A stretch of DNA of 35,749 nucleotides from Methylococcales bacterium (lineage in GTDB: Bacteria > Pseudomonadota > Gammaproteobacteria > Methylococcales > Methylomonadaceae), in contig JAPLRW010000227.1 of NCBI GenBank assembly GCA_026398935.1, forward strand, positions 1-35,749, written 5' to 3'. Position 1 is the first letter of the stretch. Every line of letters starts with the position of its first letter. The notes beneath the pieces were generated by a model. That model had not been told where the DNA came from. It worked only from the letters and a program-made list of their open reading frames with translations, and did not search any database. Below are positions 18,527-26,506 of the stretch, one piece after another. Position numbers and translations under genes: made by a program.

Positions 18527-21063
18527 TAGACCATCTCCACCAATTTAAAATGTTTACGCTCTTCCTCATCAGCCGGACGCAGTTGGCCGCGCTCTTCGAC
18601 AAAAACCACTTGATCATCCGGTTGGTCACTGTTAATAAAGTGCCGAAAACGTTTGAGTTTGGCTTCATCAGCAATAGTGGTTTTCCATTCACATTGATAG
18701 GTATCAATGACGTTCTGCATTTGTTGATCCAGTTGTTCACACAGCCCCAGTTTGTCATTAATCACCACCGATTTCAGGTAATCCAAGCCACCTTCCATAT
18801 TTTCCATCCAGACGGATGTCCGTTGCAGACGATCTGCGGTACGCACATAAAACGACAGAAAGCGGTCAATGGTTTTAATCAGGGTTTCCTTATCCAGACC
18901 GGTAGCAAATAAATCTGCATGACGGGGTTTCATACCACCATTGCCGCAGACATACAAATTCCAGCCGGATTCGGTGGCAATGATGCCGACATCTTTACTC
19001 TGTGCTTCGGCACATTCGCGGGTACACCCTGACACGGCGAATTTGATTTTATGCGGTGAGCGTAAGCCTTTATAACGGTTCTCCAGTTCTATTGCCAAAC
19101 CAACGCTGTCATCAACGCCGTAACGACACCAAGTGCTGCCGACGCAGGATTTGACGGTGCGTAAAGATTTGCCATAGGCGTGACCGGATTCAAAGCCGGC
19201 ATCAATCAGTTCTTTCCAGATTAACGGTAATTGGTCAACCCGTGCGCCAAATAAATCCACGCGCTGGCCGCCGGTAATTTTGGTATACAGTTTATATTTC
19301 TTACCGACCTGACCAATAGCTATCAGCATATCTGGGCTTATTTCGCCGCCAGCAATGCGCGGTACGACGGAATAGGTACCGTCTTTTTGCATGTTCGCCA
19401 AAAAGGTATCATTGGTGTCTTGCAAGCCAAGGTGTTCATTGGACAGAATGTACGCATTCCATTGCGATGCCAGAATAGAACCAACCGCTGGTTTGCAAAT
19501 TTCGCAACCCCGGCCTTTACCGTGTTTTTCCAGTAATTCGTCAAAGGTTTTGATGTGTTCAACCATGATCAGGTTGTATAGATCTTGTCGCGTATAGGCA
19601 AAGTGTTCACATATATCCGTATTGACCACAAAGCCTTGTTTTGACAGCTCTGAGTTCATCACCGATTTAAGCAAGGCCGCGCAGCCACCACAACCCGTTG
19701 CGGCTTTGGTTTCTGCTTTTAATCCACCAAAAGTGGTGCAACCTGCTTCAATCGCCTGACAGATAGCGCCCTTGGTAACATCGTAACAAGAACAAATTTG
19801 TGCCGCCATAGGCAGAGCATCTGCTCCTAAGCCTACCGATTCATCTGACCGTGCAGGCAAAATCAGTGCGTCCGGGTTTTCCGGTAATTCAATACTGTTT
19901 AAATAGTATTGTAATAACGTACCATAGCCGGAGGCATCCCCGACTAAGACCGCCCCTAATAAGTATTTTTTATCCTGACTGACGACTAAGCGTTTATACA
20001 CTTCGCTGGCACCATTTTGGTAGGTATACACCATGGCTCCCGGCGTTTTAGCGTGAGCATCACCAATACTGGCGACATCAACCCCCATTAATTTCAACTT
20101 GGTACTCATGTCAGCACCCGTAAAGCTTGCGACATTTCCCGCTAGATCAGCAATCACCGTACGTGCCATGGCGTAGCCCGGTGCGACCAGCCCGAAAATC
20201 ATCCCATTCCACAAAGCGCATTCACCGATAGCATAAATATCCGGATCGGAGGTTTTACAGCTATTATCAATCACAATACCGCCACGTGGCCCAACCGCTA
20301 AATCGCAACCTCTGGCAATATCATCGCGCGGACGAATGCCTGCAGAAAACAAGACAACATCGGTTTCTAATTCCTCACCATCCGCGAAACACATTTTGTG
20401 TACGCACTGCTCGCCATCGGTAATGATACTGGTATTTTTACCGGTATGAACAATAACGCCTAAGTCTTCAATTTTGCGGCGTAACATCGCGCCACCCGCT
20501 TCATCCAATTGCACCGCCATTAAGCGCGGAGCAAATTCCACCACATGCGTTTCTAAGCCTAAGTCCACCAGTGCTTTCGCCGCTTCCAAGCCTAACAAGC
20601 CACCGCCAACTACCACGCCGACTTTACTGGTTTTTGCCGCTGCCGCCATGGCTTCTAAGTCTTCAATAGTACGGTAAACCAAGCAGTTACGGCGATCATG
20701 TCCCGGTACTGGCGGTACAAAAGGGTATGATCCGGTGGCCAGTATTAGCTTATCGTATTGAACATGGATACCTTTAGCTGAGGTAACGGTTTTATTTTCT
20801 CGGTCGATATGCGCGGCCTTATCATTTAAGTGTAAGGTAATCGCATGTTGCTCAAAAAAATCGGCGCTAACCATAGACAATTCTTCAGCGGTTTTGCCAG
20901 AGAAAAAAGCCGATAAATGTACGCGATCATAAGCGGGTCTGGGTTCTTCGCAAAAAGTGATTATTTCAAACGCGTCTCTAATTGACTGATTAACCAAGCC
21001 CGCTAAAAAGTACTGACCGACCATGCCGTTGCCAATGACGACCAATTTTTGTTTGTTACTCAT
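18526..21063 (-). CDS. nirB: Nitrite reductase [NAD(P)H] large subunit
   Basis: This 845-residue cytoplasmic siroheme enzyme reduces nitrite to ammonium. Residues about 1-400 hold two dinucleotide folds (VVIGNGMVGQYFL at the start, VVVGGGLLGLEAAKALVDLG near 150). A BFD-like [2Fe-2S] domain (ICSCYDVTKG near 420, TGCGGC near 457) and a second cysteine pair (GCEICKP near 510) follow. The siroheme/4Fe-4S motif is split as CVGSTWC near 637 and CTRECAEA near 678. The ATG at 21063 has a weak site (CGAGAT). A sigma-54-type promoter stands about 40 bases upstream. It heads the nirB-nirD-phzF-nasC-nasA unit. Confidence 0.95.
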   Translation of the reverse strand: MSNKQKLVVIGNGMVGQYFLAGLVNQSIRDAFEIITFCEEPRPAYDRVHLSAFFSGKTAEELSMVSADFFEQHAITLHLNDKAAHIDRENKTVTSAKGIHVQYDKLILATGSYPFVPPVPGHDRRNCLVYRTIEDLEAMAAAAKTSKVGVVVGGGLLGLEAAKALVDLGLETHVVEFAPRLMAVQLDEAGGAMLRRKIEDLGVIVHTGKNTSIITDGEQCVHKMCFADGEELETDVVLFSAGIRPRDDIARGCDLAVGPRGGIVIDNSCKTSDPDIYAIGECALWNGMIFGLVAPGYAMARTVIADLAGNVASFTGADMSTKLKLMGVDVASIGDAHAKTPGAMVYTYQNGASEVYKRLVVSQDKKYLLGAVLVGDASGYGTLLQYYLNSIELPENPDALILPARSDESVGLGADALPMAAQICSCYDVTKGAICQAIEAGCTTFGGLKAETKAATGCGGCAALLKSVMNSELSKQGFVVNTDICEHFAYTRQDLYNLIMVEHIKTFDELLEKHGKGRGCEICKPAVGSILASQWNAYILSNEHLGLQDTNDTFLANMQKDGTYSVVPRIAGGEISPDMLIAIGQVGKKYKLYTKITGGQRVDLFGARVDQLPLIWKELIDAGFESGHAYGKSLRTVKSCVGSTWCRYGVDDSVGLAIELENRYKGLRSPHKIKFAVSGCTRECAEAQSKDVGIIATESGWNLYVCGNGGMKPRHADLFATGLDKETLIKTIDRFLSFYVRTADRLQRTSVWMENMEGGLDYLKSVVINDKLGLCEQLDQQMQNVIDTYQCEWKTTIADEAKLKRFRHFINSDQPDDQVVFVEERGQLRPADEEERKHFKLVEMV

Positions 21064-21102
21064 GTGTAATCTCGATGACGTTAAGGCTGCTTAATTAAAT
21101 AT

Positions 21103-21118
21103 AGCAAGCACCGTGCCA
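21103..21118 (-). promoter_or_regulatory. Sigma-54 promoter of nirB
   Basis: The minus strand reads TGGCACGGTGCTTGCT, a full match to the sigma-54 consensus TGGCAC-N5-TTGCW with GG and GC ten bases apart. Transcription would begin near 21092 with a leader of about 29 bases. This predicts dependence on an enhancer-binding protein such as NtrC. Confidence 0.85.
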
Positions 21119-21174
21119 CTTCATTAAAGCGTACTCTCTAATGCTTTTATCTAAAAAACCAATGTGCTTAAACT

Positions 21175-21209
21175 AAAAAACCGCATCAAAATAGGGCAAC
21201 ACTAGCGGT
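21175..21209 (-). terminator. Possible terminator of the phosphatase/kinase gene
   Basis: Read leftward, ACCGC (21209-21205) can pair with GCGGT (21184-21180), followed directly by a run of T's (21179-21175). The stem is only five base pairs with a 20-base loop, so strength is uncertain. It lies between the kinase stop and the nirB promoter. Confidence 0.35.
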
Positions 21210-21222
21210 GAAAAAAGTTTAA

Positions 21223-21239
21223 CGCACTAACTTAGCGCT
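21223..21239. promoter_or_regulatory. NtrC-like site upstream of nirB (weak)
   Basis: CGCACTAACTTAGCGCT is a dyad matching the NtrC site TGCACYNNNNNRGTGCA at most, not all, positions. It lies about 105 bases upstream of the sigma-54 promoter, a fitting distance for an enhancer. The same dyad, read leftward and followed by TTTTTT a few bases on, could instead be a terminator for the kinase gene. Confidence 0.25.
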
Positions 21240-21260
21240 ATGTTGCATGGCAATAAAACT

Positions 21261-23003
21261 TCACGCCAAACAATACGCCAAGATCACGTTACTAATGAAC
21301 AAAAGCGCCGATAAACACTTCCAGAACAGCAGAGGATTGCGCTCTATCAGCGGTATGGTTGCTTGGGTATTTAAAAATTGAGGATTTGGAACAGATAAAT
21401 CATGTAAAAACTCGGACAATTCATCATAGCGTAGCGCTGGATTAACCGCTGTGGCTTTTTTTAATGCGCCATCAATCCAGAGTGGCACCATGACATTGCA
21501 ATGAAAACTCGGCACATACTGCAGTTTAGCCAGATTAGCCGCGTCCGGTTTTTCGGGAATGTCTTGCCCAAAAGGCAGTGCGCCATTTAGCAACTCATAC
21601 AAGATCACTGCCAGTGAAAATTGATCAGACTTTACGCTGCCACGTTGACCTAAATGGTATTCCGGTGCGCTGTAATTTAACGTACCAAGTACATTTTCTT
21701 GGTTACTGTCACTGAGTGGCGTAATCTCGGTAATACCGGCAATTTTCACCGAGCCGAAATCGATGATTTTAAGCACGCCTTGTGCATCGAACATGATATT
21801 TTCAGGTTTCAAATCTTGATGCAGCATCTCCATACGATGAAAGGCACGTAAGCCTTTGGCAATCTGTTGCACCATTTTTCGGCTAACGTCGATGTCAGCT
21901 TTGGGGTGTTGATCCATCCATTCTCTAAGGGTTTGACCCGCCAAAAATTCAGTTACATAATAAATGCAGCTTTTTTCCCGGTCGGTACTGAGTACCTTTA
22001 GAACATTGTCATGATTAATGCGCTTACCTGCCCACTCTTCATGCAAAAAATGTTCAATGTAATAGGTATCATCATCAAACAGGATCGACGGTGCTTTGAT
22101 AATAACGGTTTGAGCAGTTTTAGTATCGTAAGCCTTATAGACTTGCGTGCGTTTACTAGCGTGTAATTCCGCTGCTATACGGTAACCATCCAGCATCATG
22201 CCCGGCTCTAACGGCGGCGGGAAGGGCAGGTTGGCGTGACGGCGCAGAATTTCATCTTCTTTCGCCTCAGGCAATGCATCCACCTGAATAATCTGACAGG
22301 TGAGGTTATCATCACTGTGCAGGCTTATCGCCAGTTGCACGATTTTCTCGGCGGTTTCTGCTAAATCAGTGTTATCGAGCAACAGATTTTTAAGCGATTT
22401 TTCGTCTACAAAATCATGGACGCCATCGGTAGTCATTAAAAACACATCCCCTCTGGCCAATGGCAATGCATGGTAATCAACTTCCAGTCGTGGCTCTATC
22501 CCCATGGCGCGGTTGAGGTAGTTTTTTTCTTCTGAAATCCAGACGCGATGATCGCGGGTGATTTGTTCAACATTACCTTTGCGTAGGCGGTAAATTCGTG
22601 AGTCACCAATATGAAAAATGTGTGCGGTGGCTGATTTTAAAACGATGATACTTAAGGTACTAACCATGCCCTTGCTTGAGCCATAACGGATGTGTCCTTG
22701 GCTATACAACCAAGAGTTAGTGGCAGAAAGTATCTTTTGCCCCGCTTGTTTGACTGACCACGAGTCGGGTGTACTGTAGTAATCAGTTAGAAAACTCACC
22801 ACACAGCACTGACTGGCTTGCTGCCCCGCATCACTGCCGCTCATGCCATCGGCAATAGCGGCAGTGATGCCTTTATGAATCAGCGCTGTGCCATCAGGAA
22901 TAATTGCCCCAACAAAGTCTTCATTATCGGGTTTAATGCCTTTGTTGCTGGCGTGATGAATAATGACGTTAAGTGCTTGATTAGACAAGTTGATGTCCCG
23001 CAT
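21261..23003 (-). CDS. PP2C phosphatase - Ser/Thr protein kinase fusion with C-terminal membrane anchor
   Basis: This 580-residue protein has an N-terminal PP2C-type phosphatase with its metal-binding aspartates visible: Asp52 in ADGMSGS, HIGDSR near 131, Asp193 in TTDGVHD, and DDN at 231-233. A protein kinase domain follows (about 270-530), with Lys303 (VIIKAPS), HQDLKPEN at 395-402, DFG at 415-417 and SAPEYH near 440. The ATP-binding loop (ELHASKRTQVYKA) lacks the usual glycines. A single hydrophobic segment closes the protein near 555-578. Similar genes sit beside nitrate transporter and nitrite reductase genes in Pseudomonas, so a role in controlling nitrate assimilation is likely. The targets are unknown. 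It overlaps the cupin gene by 23 bases. Confidence 0.88.
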   Translation of the reverse strand: MRDINLSNQALNVIIHHASNKGIKPDNEDFVGAIIPDGTALIHKGITAAIADGMSGSDAGQQASQCCVVSFLTDYYSTPDSWSVKQAGQKILSATNSWLYSQGHIRYGSSKGMVSTLSIIVLKSATAHIFHIGDSRIYRLRKGNVEQITRDHRVWISEEKNYLNRAMGIEPRLEVDYHALPLARGDVFLMTTDGVHDFVDEKSLKNLLLDNTDLAETAEKIVQLAISLHSDDNLTCQIIQVDALPEAKEDEILRRHANLPFPPPLEPGMMLDGYRIAAELHASKRTQVYKAYDTKTAQTVIIKAPSILFDDDTYYIEHFLHEEWAGKRINHDNVLKVLSTDREKSCIYYVTEFLAGQTLREWMDQHPKADIDVSRKMVQQIAKGLRAFHRMEMLHQDLKPENIMFDAQGVLKIIDFGSVKIAGITEITPLSDSNQENVLGTLNYSAPEYHLGQRGSVKSDQFSLAVILYELLNGALPFGQDIPEKPDAANLAKLQYVPSFHCNVMVPLWIDGALKKATAVNPALRYDELSEFLHDLSVPNPQFLNTQATIPLIERNPLLFWKCLSALLFISNVILAYCLA

Positions 23004-23334
23004 CAGCAGGTGATACGACTGAAATAAACACCAACGGTTCCGTATCGTTATTCAAAACACCGTGTACTTCACCACTATGTGCTATGACTATATCGCCCGC
23101 TTTAATGGCTTGGCTAGCATCATGGCTATTTAGATAATAATGGCCTTTACCGGCTAAAATAGTCCAGGTATCTTGTCCGTTTGGATGCATGTGCAACGCA
23201 ATTTTCTGCCCTTTCTTAATATGCCAAGCCACCACCGTTGCATCCTTAGACTGGGTTACTATAGAGCGAATTGGCTCCTTGTCATCAGTCGGTTGAAAAA
23301 AATTCCTGCTGTCAAATATTCTCGATATTGTCAT
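22981..23334 (-). CDS. Small cupin-domain protein
   Basis: This 117-residue single-domain cupin shows motif 1 as GQKIALHMHPNGQDTW (two histidines near residue 50) and motif 2 as GDIVIAHSGEVHGVLN near 85. These would bind a metal such as iron, manganese or zinc. The ligand or substrate cannot be told. A strong ribosome site (GAGGAG) lies six bases before the ATG. It sits 70 bases after narK and overlaps the phosphatase/kinase gene, so the three are probably one operon. It may act as a sensor or small enzyme in that group. Confidence 0.85.
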   Translation of the reverse strand: MTISRIFDSRNFFQPTDDKEPIRSIVTQSKDATVVAWHIKKGQKIALHMHPNGQDTWTILAGKGHYYLNSHDASQAIKAGDIVIAHSGEVHGVLNNDTEPLVFISVVSPADAGHQLV

Positions 23335-23404
23335 GTGATGCTCCTCGTAATCGTTCGTTCATTGCTACGCCTAGCGCACTTTTTATTTGCATAGATATTA
23401 TTCA

Positions 23405-24886
23405 TTAATGCAATTCAATCATTTCCACCGAGCCATCTTCCTGAATTTCAGCCATATGTCCTTTAGGTTCGTCAATAAATTGCACCGCCATTAAAATTAC
23501 CAATGCAGCTGCACCCAGCACAATAAAAAACATTTCCGGCGTAACAAATGACAATACCGTTAAAAACAGAACCCCGCCGACATTACCATAGGCACCGACC
23601 ATACCGGCAATTTGCCCCGTCATGCGGCGTTTAATCAAAGGAACAATGGCGTAAACCGCGCCGCAACCCGCCGATACAAAACAGGAACAGGCCATGGTTA
23701 GCAATACCGCTAAAGCAATTGACCATTCGGCGTTAATCTGTGACATGCCAAAATAGCCTAGCGACAACCCTAGCACAAAGGTACTTAACGATAATTTACG
23801 ACCAAACTTATCACTGAGCCAACCCCCCATGGGTCGTGCAATTAAATTGATAAATGCGAAACTGCCACCCAATAATCCCGCCTGCACCATTGTAATGCCT
23901 TGCGATTCGTGGAAAATTTCAAAGAAATACAGCGGTAACATCGATACCACGGCAAGTTCCGAACCAAAGGTAATGAAGTAAGCCAAATCCAGAATAGCCA
24001 CTTGTTTAAATTTATACTGATGGATAGCTGCTATCGGTTGTTGCAAATGTTCTTTATTAACGTGAATGATTTTAGCGACATTGTAAAAATACATCAGCCA
24101 AATACCGACATAAAGACTCAGCGCAACGGGCATGGATAACAGGTTTGCTGAGGCAGCAGAAGACAGCTTCCAGGTTAATAAACTCAATGTGGCATATAAA
24201 GGCAAGGTCATTAAAATGTAAAAAGTCCTATCGCCTTTACTGGTTACTTCCATAGCCCCGGCTTTTTTGGGTTTAAAATAGGTTGAACCTTTGGGGGTAT
24301 CGGATACGTTTAAAAAATAAATGACCGAATAAATCAGCGCAATAACCCCGGTTGAGGCAATGGCATAACGCCAGCCGTTAGCGCCACCAAAAGCCAAGGC
24401 CAATAATGGTAACGTACCTGCCGCAGCGGCGGAGCCAAAATTTCCCCAGCCCCCATAAATACCTTCTGCAATACCGACTTGTTTCGCTGGAAACCATTCA
24501 CCGACCATGCGTATGCCAATAACAAAACCCGCACCAATAAAGCCCGATAAAAAACGTGCCAAGGCTAATTGTTCAAAGCTAGTGGCGAAAGCGAACATAA
24601 AGCACGGCAGACTACCAGCGGCTAACAGTGCAGAATAGGTACGTTTAGGGCCGAATTTATCCACCAGTATGCCAATGATAATGCGGGCAGGAATGGTTAG
24701 CGCAACATTTAAAATAAGAATGGTTTTAATCTGTGACTTATCCAGTCCCAAACTCTGTGCAATCATCATCATTAACGGCGCATGACTAAACCAGATCACA
24801 AAGGTGATAAAAAAAGCCATCCACGTCATGTGGAGTATCTTGGTTTTTCCTGAGAATGAAAACAGATTAAGACGTTGATGTGACAT
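23405..24886 (-). CDS. narK: Nitrate/nitrite transporter, major facilitator (NarK/NrtP) family
   Basis: This inner-membrane protein of about 493 residues has roughly 12 hydrophobic segments. The two nitrate-signature motifs of the NNP family are visible: GGWGNFGSAAAAG near residue 144 and GAYGNVGG near 430. The family's substrate arginine lies in the segment VIGIRMVGEWFP. It imports nitrate (or exchanges it with nitrite). A longer frame opens at 24955, but the ATG at 24886 with AGGA eight bases upstream fits best. A sigma-54-type promoter lies about 35-50 bases ahead. It probably leads a narK-cupin-kinase operon. Confidence 0.92.
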   Translation of the reverse strand: MSHQRLNLFSFSGKTKILHMTWMAFFITFVIWFSHAPLMMMIAQSLGLDKSQIKTILILNVALTIPARIIIGILVDKFGPKRTYSALLAAGSLPCFMFAFATSFEQLALARFLSGFIGAGFVIGIRMVGEWFPAKQVGIAEGIYGGWGNFGSAAAAGTLPLLALAFGGANGWRYAIASTGVIALIYSVIYFLNVSDTPKGSTYFKPKKAGAMEVTSKGDRTFYILMTLPLYATLSLLTWKLSSAASANLLSMPVALSLYVGIWLMYFYNVAKIIHVNKEHLQQPIAAIHQYKFKQVAILDLAYFITFGSELAVVSMLPLYFFEIFHESQGITMVQAGLLGGSFAFINLIARPMGGWLSDKFGRKLSLSTFVLGLSLGYFGMSQINAEWSIALAVLLTMACSCFVSAGCGAVYAIVPLIKRRMTGQIAGMVGAYGNVGGVLFLTVLSFVTPEMFFIVLGAAALVILMAVQFIDEPKGHMAEIQEDGSVEMIELH

Positions 24887-24922
24887 AGATGTATTCCTAA
24901 CAATGAATGATAGAAATAACGA

Positions 24923-24938
24923 CGCACAATGTATGCCA
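24923..24938 (-). promoter_or_regulatory. Sigma-54-type promoter of narK
   Basis: The minus strand reads TGGCATACATTGTGCG, with GG and GC ten bases apart as sigma-54 needs. Two outer positions differ from the consensus. Transcription would start near 24912. Half sites for NtrC at 24949-24954 (GGTGCA) and in the dyad at 25029-25069 lie upstream. Confidence 0.6.
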
Positions 24939-25028
24939 TGTTTTTTTAGGTGCAAAAAAGCTTATTTTTAGCGGATTGCGTATAGATCGCTTTGAAATAG
25001 TGCCTATTTTATTAGGCATGGATCGTAA

Positions 25029-25069
25029 AATGCACCAAAAAAACGCTGAGCAGCTTGTTTTGGTGCATT
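25029..25069 (-). terminator. Long dyad after the porin gene: terminator and/or NtrC half-site pair
   Basis: AATGCACCAAAA (25029-25040) and TTTTGGTGCATT (25058-25069) pair perfectly over 12 bases. Inside the loop GCTG and CAGC can extend the fold. Read leftward it ends the porin transcript and is followed by TTTACG. TGCACC and GGTGCA are also the two halves of an NtrC site, here 25 bases apart instead of 5. The dyad lies 90-145 bases upstream of the narK promoter. Both roles are possible. Confidence 0.6.
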
Positions 25070-25089
25070 AGGGGTGAGTTTAAACGTAC

Positions 25090-26349
25090 TTAAAAGCTAA
25101 TATTGCCTTGTAACCATATTTTTTGGGTATCAGTACCTATCTTATCCGCATCGTAAAACGCATATTTCGCTAATAACGAATAATGTTTACCGAATTTTTT
25201 CAGCACTTGCGCATCATATTCCTTGCCATAATGCACGCTGGATGTATCGTCGTGATAGTCATGATAAACGAACGTTGCAACGGTACTCCCCCCCTCAAAT
25301 TGTCCGACTAGGGTGCCAAAGACGTCGCGAATACCGTTAGCAGGCGTGGTTAAGAATAAATCTGCCCAGCCTTGAAACGCATGGTTGGTACCCAGAGGTG
25401 TATCAAAGGTTTTATTAAGACCTCCGCCACCCAATTGCTCCATTGCACCTTGAACAGTGAAATTATAAGCCGTAACACCCCCCATTACGTTATAACGATC
25501 GGCTTCATAATTGGTTTGGCCGTGTCCATAATCTTGTTGGTTACTGTACTCGGCGGTATATACGACACCAAAATTATCCGTGAGTTTGAGCGAATCCCCC
25601 GGTTTCTGGTAATTAGACATCCGAAAACCATAGGTTTGACTGGATTTTTCATAGTTTTCTTTTTCGGTGTAATCCAGCCAATAACCATAGGCTACCGCAT
25701 TACCGTAATCACCTACTTTGTAATTCAGGTTTAAAATGGGCGCATTGATGTTTTCAGTGGTGGCGGTAAAGGTGTTAACGTTACCGATATAACCAGCATT
25801 AACCGTTAAACCAAACAACTGTTGGTTTTTATGGGTTAACACCACTGCGTCATAGGTTTGCTCCATTTGCCGCCAACCCACGTTACCAATAAAACGGTCA
25901 TCATCCCATTTAATACGTTGCCGTCCGCCCTTAATTTCCGTGTCAGCAATCCCGGTATAATTAACCCATAATTGATTAAGCTCACTGTGATCAGGGTCGG
26001 CAACCGTCGAATAACCGGTATTGCCGTTACGCGTACTGTTGTAATCCTCCTGCATAGCCAGATTGCCTTCATACTCAGCATAGCCTTGTAAACCGTAAAA
26101 GACCGGAGAGAGTAAGCCTAACCGTAAACGGGCCGTATTCGCATTCGCGGTTTGTGGCTTGCCAATATCCTGATCGACGTTTTCCCAACGGTAATTAAGG
26201 TCTAATTTAACGGCGCCGTTTTTGCCATAATGATAAAAATTTAGCGCGTCTTCAACTTCTTGCGTTACACCCACCGCGAAAACGGGGCTACTGACGGCTG
26301 ACAGGCCAAGCACGGCGGTAATAATGAGGTGTTTATATTCTGATGGCAT
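25090..26349 (-). CDS. Outer-membrane porin (alginate-export-like), probable nitrate porin
   Basis: This 419-residue protein has an N-terminal signal peptide, with a hydrophobic stretch to about residue 25 and likely cleavage after SSPVFA. The rest is built of short alternating strands rich in aromatic residues and glycine. It ends in phenylalanine (GNISF), as outer-membrane barrels do. Segments such as LNYRWENVDQD and GGRQRIKWDDDRFIGNVGWRQ recall the alginate-export porin family. Its place between nrtCD and narK suggests that it lets nitrate or a related anion into the periplasm; this is inference from context. A gap of about 157 bases separates it from nrtCD, so it may be transcribed with nrt or alone. 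Confidence 0.8.
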   Translation of the reverse strand: MPSEYKHLIITAVLGLSAVSSPVFAVGVTQEVEDALNFYHYGKNGAVKLDLNYRWENVDQDIGKPQTANANTARLRLGLLSPVFYGLQGYAEYEGNLAMQEDYNSTRNGNTGYSTVADPDHSELNQLWVNYTGIADTEIKGGRQRIKWDDDRFIGNVGWRQMEQTYDAVVLTHKNQQLFGLTVNAGYIGNVNTFTATTENINAPILNLNYKVGDYGNAVAYGYWLDYTEKENYEKSSQTYGFRMSNYQKPGDSLKLTDNFGVVYTAEYSNQQDYGHGQTNYEADRYNVMGGVTAYNFTVQGAMEQLGGGGLNKTFDTPLGTNHAFQGWADLFLTTPANGIRDVFGTLVGQFEGGSTVATFVYHDYHDDTSSVHYGKEYDAQVLKKFGKHYSLLAKYAFYDADKIGTDTQKIWLQGNISF

Positions 26350-26405
26350 ATGAATTCTCTGCTAAAAAATTGAAATGAAGGTGCTGCACGCGTGTGAAGT
26401 GCGAG

Positions 26406-26444
26406 GCATTGACCACCCAATGCGGATGGCCGTGCTGGTACAGC
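26406..26444. other. Paired small hairpins between nrtCD and the porin gene
   Basis: GCATTG-ACCACC-CAATGC (26406-26423) is a perfect 6-bp stem with a 6-base loop. A second small dyad, GCTG-GTA-CAGC, lies at about 26434-26444. They could stabilise or end part of the nrt message before the porin. The first loop lacks the leading A of ANTAR-type loops, so I do not call it a second antitermination leader. Confidence 0.35.
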
Positions 26445-26506
26445 TTTTATAATTAACATTGAGCGTAGCATGATTATTTAAATATCACCTATACTTAATG
26501 TTGTAA

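Noticed and set aside
18424-18912. 162-codon plus-strand frame opposite nirD/nirB
   Set aside because: Antisense to two well-supported genes; a shadow frame.
26406-26423. Second ANTAR-type hairpin before the porin gene
   Set aside because: On the transcribed strand the loop is GGUGGU, without A at position 1, and no matching second hairpin or U-run terminator follows.
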